12,140 nucleotides of DNA from Solirubrobacteraceae bacterium (GTDB lineage Bacteria > Actinomycetota > Thermoleophilia > Solirubrobacterales > Solirubrobacteraceae). A program made the position numbers and the translations under genes. How positions within the stretch are numbered: the first letter of the stretch is position 1; each line of letters opens with the position of its first letter. The notes beneath the pieces are model-generated. The model had not been told where the DNA came from. It did no database searches and saw only the letters and a program-made list of their open reading frames with translations. The DNA is taken from contig JADGIB010000083.1 in NCBI GenBank assembly GCA_019683665.1, forward strand, positions 1 through 12,140, written 5' to 3'. Below, one piece after another: positions 1 through 5,560 of this stretch.

Positions 1-1
1 G

Positions 2-1276
2 GCGGCCCGGCACGGGCGGGCGGCGTGCGACATCGGCCGCCGCCAGGAGGTCGCCGACCTCGAGGGCGTCGGCCTGGCCCAGGAGGGCGTGGCCCGGGTC
101 GTCCTCGGCGAGGTCGAGGCGGGGATGCGGCTGCTCGACGAGGCGTCGGCGATCGTCCACGGCGAGGACCTCCACGTGCCGATCTCGATGGCGTGGGCGC
201 TCTGCTACCTCATCGCCGCCTGCGAGGGGGTCGGCGACTTCCCGCGCGCGGCGCAGTGGTGCGAGGCGATGCGGACGCTCGGGGAGCGCTGGCACGGGCG
301 CCAGGTGCTCGGCACGTGCCGGACCGCGTACGGGCGGATCCTCGTCACGCGCGGCGACTGGCCCGGCGCCGAGACCGAGCTGTCCGGGGCGGTGGCCGAC
401 TTCGCCGCCGCCGCGCCCGGGATGAGCGCGACGTCGCTCGTGCGCCTCGGCGAGCTGCGGCGGCTGCAGGGCCGCGTCGAGGAGGCGCGCGAGCTCTACG
501 AGCGGGCCGGGGCGCACCCGGACGCGATCGTCGCGCTCGGGGAGCTGGCGCTCGAGGAGGGCGACGCGCTCGTCGCGCGGGAGGCGGCCGAGCGGGTCCT
601 GCGGCGGCTGCCGGAGCGCAGCGTCCTCGACCGCCTGCCGGCGCTCGAGCTGCGCGCCCGGGCGCTGAGCGCGCTCGGCGAGCACGAGGCGGCGGCCGCG
701 GTCGGCGCCGAGGTGGCCGGGATCGCGGCGCGGCTCGGGACCCCGTACCTGCGCGGGCGCGCCCACCGGGTCATGGCCGAGGCGGCCGCGGCCCGCGGGG
801 ACTGCGAGGCGGCCCGCTGCGAGGCCGAGGACGCGGTCGACGGCTTCGCGGCGGCCGACGCGCCGCACGACGCGGCCACGGCGCGGCTGCTGCTCGCGCG
901 GGCGCTGCGGGCGCTGGACCGGGCCCCGCACGCGGCGGCCGAGGCGCGGGCGGCCCGGGAGGCGTTCGCGCGCCTGGGGGCGGTGCGCGACCTCGCGCGC
1001 GCCGACGCGCTGCTGGCCGAGCTGCGCGACGGCGGCGACGGGCCGGCGCCCGGGGCGCGGGCGCCCGAGGCCGACGCGGCGCTCGGGGAGCTGACCGCGC
1101 GCGAGCTCGACGTGCTGCGGCTCGTGGCCCGCGGGCTCAGCGACGCGGAGATCGCCCGCGAGCTCGTCCTCAGCCCGCACACCGTCCACCGCCACGTCGC
1201 GAACGCGCGCACGAAGCTGCGCCTGCCGTCGCGCGCCGCCGCGGTCGCCTACGCCTCGCGCGCCGGGCTGCTGTGA
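2..1276 (+). CDS. LuxR-family transcriptional regulator with TPR-like repeats (5' end outside window)
   Basis: The reading frame is open from base 2 to a TGA at 1274-1276, so the gene is cut by the left edge; 424 residues are visible. The last 61 residues (bases 1091-1273) are a GerE/LuxR helix-turn-helix, beginning LTARELDVLRLVARGLSDAE and including the recognition-helix pattern SPHTVHRHVANARTKL. The preceding ~350 residues are alanine/leucine/arginine-rich paired helices with recurring A..GD...A motifs, typical of TPR-like repeats in large actinobacterial LuxR regulators. No P-loop is visible, but an ATPase domain could lie upstream of the edge. It is probably a DNA-binding regulator that senses a protein or small-molecule signal through the repeats; its target is unknown. 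It converges on the moaD-moaE gene with 16 bp between stop codons, so it is unlikely to share an operon to its right. An internal GTG at 89 is not needed as a start because the frame and repeat pattern continue upstream. Confidence 0.85.
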   Translation, partial: AARHGRAACDIGRRQEVADLEGVGLAQEGVARVVLGEVEAGMRLLDEASAIVHGEDLHVPISMAWALCYLIAACEGVGDFPRAAQWCEAMRTLGERWHGRQVLGTCRTAYGRILVTRGDWPGAETELSGAVADFAAAAPGMSATSLVRLGELRRLQGRVEEARELYERAGAHPDAIVALGELALEEGDALVAREAAERVLRRLPERSVLDRLPALELRARALSALGEHEAAAAVGAEVAGIAARLGTPYLRGRAHRVMAEAAAARGDCEAARCEAEDAVDGFAAADAPHDAATARLLLARALRALDRAPHAAAEARAAREAFARLGAVRDLARADALLAELRDGGDGPAPGARAPEADAALGELTARELDVLRLVARGLSDAEIARELVLSPHTVHRHVANARTKLRLPSRAAAVAYASRAGLL

Positions 1277-1277
1277 G

Positions 1278-1292
1278 CGGCCGCCCGGGCCG
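1278..1292. terminator. Possible bidirectional hairpin between convergent genes
   Basis: The 16-bp gap between two convergent stop codons contains CGGCC (1278-1282) and GGCCG (1288-1292) around a 5-nt loop. A G-T pair at 1277/1293 could extend the stem to six pairs. No T-tract follows on either strand. In DNA this GC-rich such stems arise easily by chance, so the terminator call rests mainly on its position. Confidence 0.25.
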
Positions 1293-1946
1293 TCAGCCGC
1301 CCGGCGCCGGCCGCACGCCCTCGACCCACTCGCCCTCCTCGCGCTTCCAGATCGGCAGCTGGGCCTTGATCCGGTCGATGAGGGCGCGGGCGCCGAGGAA
1401 CGCCTCGGGCCGGTGCGGGGCGCTGGCGGCGACGATGACCGACGCCTCGCCGAGCGGGACGCGGCCGACGCGGTGCTCGGCCGCCGCCGCGCACAGGTCG
1501 TGCTCGGCCGCGACGGCGCGCACGATCCGCTCGAGCTCGACCACCGCCATCTCCGCGTACGCCTCGTAGTCGAGGTGCGCGACGTCGCGGGTCGTGCCGG
1601 AGAACGTCACGACCGCGCCGGCCCGCGGGTCGCGCACGCGGGCGGCGAGCGCGTCGAGCGACAGCGGCTCGTCGGTGACGCGCCAGTGCAGGGCGGGCTC
1701 GACGGTCGCGCCGCCGGCACCGCCGGAGACCGGCGGGACGAGCGCGAGCTCGTCGGACGGGTGCAGGACCGCGTCGTCGTCGGCGTACTCGCGGTTGACG
1801 GCCATGACGAGCGGCAGCCCCTCGGCGAGGTCGCCGACGGCGGCCAGCGCGTCGGCGACGCGCGCGCCCTCGGGCAGCTCCAGCTCCAGCTCGGAGCGGC
1901 CGGCGCGCTCCCGCAGCTGGGCGAACAGGCGGACGCGGACGAGCAT
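1293..1946 (-). CDS. moaX: Fused MoaD-MoaE molybdopterin synthase (MoaX-like)
   Basis: This 217-aa protein joins both subunits of molybdopterin synthase, which inserts two sulfurs into cyclic pyranopterin monophosphate during molybdenum cofactor synthesis in the cytoplasm. Residues 1-76 are a ubiquitin-like MoaD domain (starting MLVRVRLFAQLRERAG) ending in the hallmark PPVSGG with Gly75-Gly76. A short AGGATV linker leads into MoaE at about residues 80-217. MoaE signatures are VVTFSGTTRD (112-121), PHR (His178-Arg179) and Lys194/Lys201 in IKAQLPIWK. The 7-residue gap between these lysines, and the 16 residues from His178 to Lys194, match E. coli MoaE H103/K119/K126. The ATG at 1946 is chosen because MoaD homology starts there and a TAGGCT box lies 8 nt upstream; the frame stays open further upstream but without homology. 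Mycobacterial MoaX has this same architecture and is cleaved after the GG. No other moa gene is nearby. Confidence 0.9.
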   Translation of the reverse strand: MLVRVRLFAQLRERAGRSELELELPEGARVADALAAVGDLAEGLPLVMAVNREYADDDAVLHPSDELALVPPVSGGAGGATVEPALHWRVTDEPLSLDALAARVRDPRAGAVVTFSGTTRDVAHLDYEAYAEMAVVELERIVRAVAAEHDLCAAAAEHRVGRVPLGEASVIVAASAPHRPEAFLGARALIDRIKAQLPIWKREEGEWVEGVRPAPGG

Positions 1947-1954
1947 CGCGACGA

Positions 1955-1960
1955 AGCCTA
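1955..1960 (-). promoter_or_regulatory. -10-like box TAGGCT for moaD-moaE; leaderless start likely
   Basis: Read on the minus strand, TAGGCT is followed by 8 nt (TCGTCGCG) and then the ATG at 1946. It fits the TANNNT -10 pattern, with transcription starting at or next to the start codon. The only purine-rich stretch (AGGAAGGG) is about 17-24 nt upstream of the ATG, too far for a normal ribosome binding site. No clear -35 box is seen. Confidence 0.5.
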
Positions 1961-1975
1961 CGCCCTTCCTCGCCG

Positions 1976-2017
1976 CGCCCGCGGGCAGCGGCGGTCGCAC
2001 GGCCGCCCGCGGGTAGC
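1976..2017. repeat. Two 14-bp direct repeats with palindromic core CCCGCGGG, putative operator
   Basis: CGCCCGCGGGCAGC at 1976-1989 recurs as CGCCCGCGGGTAGC at 2004-2017, with one mismatch and 28 bp between starts. Each copy holds the perfect palindrome CCCGCGGG; the first extends to the 10-bp palindrome GCCCGCGGGC. The pair sits in the 79-bp divergent region between moaD-moaE and the mutase gene, and the second copy runs into the mutase -10 box. Regulatory function is inferred from position only. CCGCGG is common in such GC-rich DNA. Confidence 0.3.
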
Positions 2018-2019
2018 CT
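2014..2019 (+). promoter_or_regulatory. -10-like box TAGCCT for the mutase gene; leaderless start likely
   Basis: TAGCCT is followed by 6 nt (TTGCGC) and then ATG at 2026. No Shine-Dalgarno sequence fits between box and start, so a leaderless transcript is the simplest reading. The TTG at 2020 is in frame but lies directly against the box, so it is not preferred as the start. Confidence 0.5.
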
Positions 2020-2025
2020 TTGCGC

Positions 2026-3639
2026 ATGGCCGCGACCCCCGAGCGCCTCACCGTCGCCCCGATCGTGGGCCCCGATGACCCGCGTCGCTTCACCGACTCG
2101 GGGATCGAGATCAAGCCCCTCTACACCGAGGAGGACCTGCCGGACCCGCTCGAGCTCGGCGAGCCCGGCGAGTTCCCGTACACGCGCGGCGTCCACCGCG
2201 AGATGTACCGCAAGCGGCTGTGGACCATCCGCCAGTACGCCGGCTACGCGACGGCGAAGGAGTCCAACGAGCGCTACCGGTACCTGCTCGCCAACGGCGG
2301 CACCGGCCTGTCGATGGCGTTCGACCTGCCGACCCAGCTCGGGCTCGACTCCGACGACCCGCGCTGCCTGGGCGAGGTCGGCCGCACAGGCGTCGCGATC
2401 GACACGATCGACGACATGCGCGCCGTGTTCGACGGCATCCCGCTCGACCAGGTGTCGACGTCGATGACGATCAACGCCCCGGCGGCCGTGCTCCTCCTCC
2501 TCTACGAGCTGGTGGCCGAGGAGCAGGGCGTCCCGTCGCACGCGCTGCGCGGCACGACCCAGAACGACATCCTCAAGGAGTACATCGCCCGCGGGAACTT
2601 CATCTACCCGCCCGAGGGCGCGATGCGGCTGACGACCGACCTCTTCGCGTACTGCAGGGAGCACGTGCCGAAGTGGAACACGATCTCGATCAGCGGCTAC
2701 CACTTCCGCGAGAAGGGCGCCAGCGCCGTCCAGGAGGTCGCGTTCACGCTCGCCAACGGGATCGCCTACGTGCAGGCGGCGATCGACGCCGGCCTCGCCG
2801 TCGACGACTTCGCCCCGCGCCTGGCCTTCTTCTTCAACGGCCACAACAACGTCTTCCAGGAGGTCGCGAAGTTCCGCGCCGCCCGGCGGATGTGGGCGCA
2901 CATCATGCGCGACCGCTTCGGGGCCAAGGACCCGAAGTCGATGATGCTGCGCTTCCACACGCAGACCGGCGGCGTGACGCTGACCGCCCAGCAGCCGCAC
3001 AACAACATCATGCGCGTCGCGCTGCAGGCGTTCGCGGCCGTCTGCGGCGGCACCCAGTCGCTGCACGCGAACGGCTACGACGAGGCGCTCGCGCTGCCGA
3101 CCGAGCGGGCGGCGAAGATCGCGCTGCGCACCCAGCAGATCGTCGCCTACGAGTCGGGCGCCGCCGACACCGTCGACCCGTTCGCCGGCTCCTACTTCGT
3201 CGAGGCGCTCACCGACGAGATCGAGTCGCGCGCGACCGAGCTGATCGCGAAGATCGACGAGCTCGGCGGCGCCGTCCAGGCGATCCCGTTCATCAAGAAC
3301 GAGATCGAGGAGTCGGCCTGGGGCTACCAGGAGCGCTACCGCCTGCGCCAGGACATCGTCGTCGGCGTCAACGAGTTCGTCGAGGACGAGGTCGAGGTCG
3401 AGGAGCTCCTGCGCGTCGACCCGGCGATCGAGCGCGAGCAGGTCGAGCGTCTGAAGGCGTTCAAGGCCGACCGCGACCAGGCGCTCGTCGCCCGGCGCCT
3501 CGAGGAGATCCGCGAGGCGGCGCGCGGCACCGACAACCTCCTGCCCGTCCTCAAGGACGCGCTGCGCGACCGCTGCTCGCTGGGCGAGGTGTGCGGCGCG
3601 ATGCGCGACGTCTTCGGTGAGTACCAGCCCAGCGACTGA
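2026..3639 (+). CDS. Methylmalonyl-CoA mutase-type acyl-CoA mutase, large (catalytic) subunit
   Basis: This 537-aa adenosylcobalamin-dependent mutase TIM-barrel subunit probably interconverts methylmalonyl-CoA and succinyl-CoA in propionate and odd-chain/branched-chain catabolism. The substrate-specifying residues are visible: Tyr71 in WTIRQYAGYATA and Arg189 in KEYIARGNFIYPP, plus Tyr225-His226 in SISGYH. They line up at a constant offset of 18 with Tyr89, Arg207 and Tyr243-His244 of Propionibacterium mutase. Isobutyryl-CoA and 2-hydroxyisobutyryl-CoA mutases have Phe/Gln or Ile/Gln at the first two sites, so a dicarboxylic acyl-CoA substrate is favoured. Ethylmalonyl-CoA is not excluded. 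The protein stops before any B12-binding DxHxxG domain, so a separate small subunit of about 135 aa must be encoded elsewhere. It heads a rightward run: the next gene overlaps its 3' end. The ATG is chosen for the -10 box 6 nt upstream. Confidence 0.9.
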   Translation: MAATPERLTVAPIVGPDDPRRFTDSGIEIKPLYTEEDLPDPLELGEPGEFPYTRGVHREMYRKRLWTIRQYAGYATAKESNERYRYLLANGGTGLSMAFDLPTQLGLDSDDPRCLGEVGRTGVAIDTIDDMRAVFDGIPLDQVSTSMTINAPAAVLLLLYELVAEEQGVPSHALRGTTQNDILKEYIARGNFIYPPEGAMRLTTDLFAYCREHVPKWNTISISGYHFREKGASAVQEVAFTLANGIAYVQAAIDAGLAVDDFAPRLAFFFNGHNNVFQEVAKFRAARRMWAHIMRDRFGAKDPKSMMLRFHTQTGGVTLTAQQPHNNIMRVALQAFAAVCGGTQSLHANGYDEALALPTERAAKIALRTQQIVAYESGAADTVDPFAGSYFVEALTDEIESRATELIAKIDELGGAVQAIPFIKNEIEESAWGYQERYRLRQDIVVGVNEFVEDEVEVEELLRVDPAIEREQVERLKAFKADRDQALVARRLEEIREAARGTDNLLPVLKDALRDRCSLGEVCGAMRDVFGEYQPSD

Positions 3640-4288
3640 CCCGCAGGCGCCGCCGCCCGCCCCGCCCTCGCTGGCCGACGCCGTCGGCGGCCCGCTCGGC
3701 ATCGCCGAGACGGCGCTGCCCGCGGCGGTCTTCGTCGTCGTCTACACGGCGTCGGGCTCGCAGACCCGGACGGCGGCGATCGCCGCGGTCGCGCTCGCCG
3801 CCGTCCTCGCCGCCGCGCGGATCCTACGCCGCCAGACGCCGATGTACGCGCTGTCGGGCGTCCTCGGGGTCGCGATCGCCGGCTACGTCGCCGCGAAGAC
3901 CGGCAAGGCCGAGAACTTCTTCCTGCCCGGGCTGCTCCTGAACGGCGCCTACGCGGGCGCCTACGCGATCTCGATCCTCGTCCGCTGGCCGCTCGTCGGC
4001 GTCATCGTCGCCGCGCTGACGAAGGCCGACTCAAGCTGGCGGCAGGACCCCGTGCTCGTCCGCGTCTACGCCCGCGCGAGCTGGGTGTGGGTGGCGCTGT
4101 TCCTCGCCCGCATCGCCGTCCAGGCGCCGCTCTACGCGGCGGGCGCGCTCGTCGCGCTCGGCGCGGCCCGGGTCGCGATGGGCGTGCCGCTGTTCGTCGT
4201 CGGGATCTGGCTGTCATGGCTGCTGCTGCGCGCGACGCCCGGCGGCGCACCGTGGGCGCGGGCCGTCGCGGCGCGCGCCGAGCGGTAG
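3617..4288 (+). CDS. DUF3159 family integral membrane protein
   Basis: This 223-aa hydrophobic protein has a short proline-rich cytoplasmic start (residues 8-17), then about six to eight membrane segments (roughly 33-48, 55-70, 77-93, 103-120, 124-136, 153-170, 174-205). It matches the actinobacterial DUF3159 pattern: LADAVGGPLGIAETALPA (19-36), KTGKAENFFLPGLLLN (94-109), VRWPLVGVI (122-130), the WRQDP..VRVYARASW region (141-156) and the QAPLY segment (169-173). No enzymatic or transport role is established for the family. The GTG start lies inside the mutase gene, giving a 23-nt overlap, so expression is probably coupled to mutase translation. No own promoter box was found. The conserved domain begins right after the proline stretch, which supports this start; the next in-frame ATG would remove two membrane segments. 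Confidence 0.8.
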   Translation: MSTSPATDPQAPPPAPPSLADAVGGPLGIAETALPAAVFVVVYTASGSQTRTAAIAAVALAAVLAAARILRRQTPMYALSGVLGVAIAGYVAAKTGKAENFFLPGLLLNGAYAGAYAISILVRWPLVGVIVAALTKADSSWRQDPVLVRVYARASWVWVALFLARIAVQAPLYAAGALVALGAARVAMGVPLFVVGIWLSWLLLRATPGGAPWARAVAARAER

Positions 4289-4337
4289 GGCGCCCCGCGG
4301 GAAGGACTCTCTCCGCGCACAGGGAAGCCCGGCGGCG

Positions 4338-4718
4338 ATGGAGGTCCGGCGCACCCTCGTGAAGTCGCCGCCCGAGCTGTGGGCGGAGCTGTCGGACGCC
4401 GGCGCGCTGACCCGCCACCTGGCGGCGTTCGGCGACATCGAGATCACCCGCGTGGAGCCCGAGACGACGGTCGCCTGGGAGGGCGAGCGCATGTGCGGCA
4501 CCGTCGAGCTCGAGCCCGCCGGGTGGGGCACGCGGGTGACGCTGCGCGCGCACCCGGCCGCGGCGCCGGACCCGCCGCCGCGGCGCCGCCGGCTGCGCTT
4601 CTGGCAGCGCGACGGCCTGCCGCCGCCGGCGGACCCGCCCCCCGCCGACCCGGAGGCGGTCCTCTCCGGGGTGCTCGACGCCCTCGGCCAGGCCCGCCAC
4701 CGGCCGTTTCGGCGCTGA
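4338..4718 (+). CDS. Small SRPBCC (START-like) domain protein
   Basis: This 126-aa soluble protein begins EVRRTLVKSPPELWAELSDA, the usual first strand and helix of SRPBCC/polyketide cyclase-like folds. Strand-like segments follow: IEITRVEPETTVAWEGE (34-50), CGTVELEPAGWGTRVTLRAH (53-72). These proteins bind hydrophobic ligands in a central cavity; no ligand can be read from sequence. Residues 74-104 form an arginine/proline-rich insert (with RRRRLRFW) before the final amphipathic helix (105-120), so the protein is a slightly unusual, probably loop-extended member. It lies 49 bp after DUF3159. An AGGGA at 4321-4325 sits 12 nt before the ATG, a slightly long spacing for a ribosome binding site, and no -10 box was seen. 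It is probably last in the mutase transcription unit. Its TGA is directly followed by the stop codon of the convergent SDR gene, with no intervening base. Confidence 0.65.
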   Translation: MEVRRTLVKSPPELWAELSDAGALTRHLAAFGDIEITRVEPETTVAWEGERMCGTVELEPAGWGTRVTLRAHPAAAPDPPPRRRRLRFWQRDGLPPPADPPPADPEAVLSGVLDALGQARHRPFRR

Positions 4719-5459
4719 TCACAGGCGCAGGCCGCCGGACGCCTCGATCCGCTGCCCGGTGACCCACGAGCCCGACGCCGTCACGAGGCCCGTGATCGCG
4801 TCGGCGACGTCCCCGGGGGTGGCCAGGCGGCCGAGGGCGGTGCTCTGCGTGACGGCCTCCTGCAGCTGCGGGTCCTCGCGCAGGTGGCCGTCGCCGAAGT
4901 CGGTCGGGACCGCGCCGGGCGCGACGACGTTGACGGTGATGCCGCGCGGCGCGAGCTCGAGCGCCTGGTAGCGGGTGAGCGCCTCGACGGCCGCCTTCGC
5001 CGACGCGTAGGGCCCCGACCCGGCCAGCGTGATCCGGGTCAGCGCCGAGCTGACGTTCACGACCCGGGCGCCGTCGGCGAGCAGGTCGGCGATCACCTGC
5101 GTGAGGAAGAGCGGGCCCTTGAGGTGCTCGGCGACGACGCGGTCGACCTCGGGCTCGGTCACCGCGTCCAGCCCGCGGTAGAGGGCCGAGCCCGCGTTGT
5201 TGACGAGGACGTCGAGGCGGCCGTCGGGCAGGTGCGCGCGCAGCGCGGACCGGAAGGCCGGGAACGTGGACGGGTCGCCGACGTCGAGCGGCAGCGCCGC
5301 GGCGCGGCGGCCGAGCGCCTCGATGCGGTCGACGACGTCGCGCGCCTCCTCGGCGTGGACGCGGTAGGTGACGACGACGTCGAGGCCGGCGCCGGCGAGG
5401 GCGAGGGCGGTCGCGCGGCCCAGGCCGCGGTTGCCGCCGGTGATGAGCGCGGTGGTCAT
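4719..5459 (-). CDS. Short-chain dehydrogenase/reductase (classical SDR)
   Basis: This 246-aa protein is a classical NAD(P)(H)-dependent SDR. It has the cofactor motif TGGNRGLG (7-14), NNAG (87-90), catalytic Ser138 in VNVSSA, and Tyr151/Lys155 in YASAK, 13 residues after the serine as expected. The PGAVPTDF segment (181-188) and the C-terminal GSWVTGQRIEASGG complete a standard-length enzyme. The usual catalytic-tetrad asparagine (normally in NVKG) is His112 in EHLKG; histidine occurs here in some SDR subfamilies. Residues after the glycine motif (Arg11, and Arg33 near the end of strand 2) leave NADP preference plausible. The substrate is unknown. It is divergent from an MmyB-type regulator across 101 bp, a pairing that recurs in actinobacteria, so regulation by that neighbour is likely. 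No convincing -10 box was found for it. The ATG at 5459 places the first beta strand at the N-terminus as usual. Confidence 0.9.
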   Translation of the reverse strand: MTTALITGGNRGLGRATALALAGAGLDVVVTYRVHAEEARDVVDRIEALGRRAAALPLDVGDPSTFPAFRSALRAHLPDGRLDVLVNNAGSALYRGLDAVTEPEVDRVVAEHLKGPLFLTQVIADLLADGARVVNVSSALTRITLAGSGPYASAKAAVEALTRYQALELAPRGITVNVVAPGAVPTDFGDGHLREDPQLQEAVTQSTALGRLATPGDVADAITGLVTASGSWVTGQRIEASGGLRL

Positions 5460-5505
5460 GCGGTCACGGTCGCGCGTCCCGGCGCCCGGCGGAAGAGCCT
5501 CGTGG

Positions 5506-5530
5506 AGCCGGGGATCGGCGATCCCTGGCT
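5506..5530. promoter_or_regulatory. 25-bp imperfect palindrome, putative operator of the MmyB-like regulator
   Basis: The arm AGCCGGGGATC (5506-5516) and the arm GATCCCTGGCT (5520-5530) are inverted copies with 10 of 11 positions paired around GGC. It is the clearest dyad in the 101-bp gap between the divergent SDR and regulator genes. Its centre lies 43 nt before the regulator's GTG, so it overlaps the expected -35 region of the regulator promoter. From there a bound dimer could control both genes. Operator function is inferred from symmetry and context. Confidence 0.55.
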
Positions 5531-5548
5531 GCAGCGGGCGCCGAGGCG

Positions 5549-5554
5549 CATACT
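5549..5554 (+). promoter_or_regulatory. -10-like box CATACT for the MmyB-like regulator
   Basis: CATACT differs from TATACT by one base. It is followed by 6 nt (GGGCGC) and the GTG at 5561, the same geometry as other starts in this window. No ribosome binding site lies between box and start, so a leaderless transcript is likely. This supports GTG 5561 as the true start. Confidence 0.45.
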
Positions 5555-5560
5555 GGGCGC

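Noticed and set aside
1947..2025. Cobalamin riboswitch ahead of the B12-dependent mutase
   Set aside because: The 79-bp gap is too short and lacks a B12-box-like sequence. The box-to-start spacing suggests there is no 5' leader at all.
1947..2114. Longer N-terminus for moaD-moaE starting at 2114
   Set aside because: The extra 56 residues show no homology, would overlap the mutase coding region, and would place the TAGGCT box inside the gene.
1249..3702. 817-codon minus-strand open frame opposite the mutase gene
   Set aside because: Same low-complexity composition, opposite a clear mutase, and it also runs through the real moaD-moaE gene in another frame.
5460..5475. GACCGT followed by GACCGC as a -10 box for the SDR gene
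   Set aside because: It lacks the first T of the TANNNT pattern and reads more simply as a chance 6-nt near-repeat. No better candidate was seen, so the SDR promoter is left unassigned.
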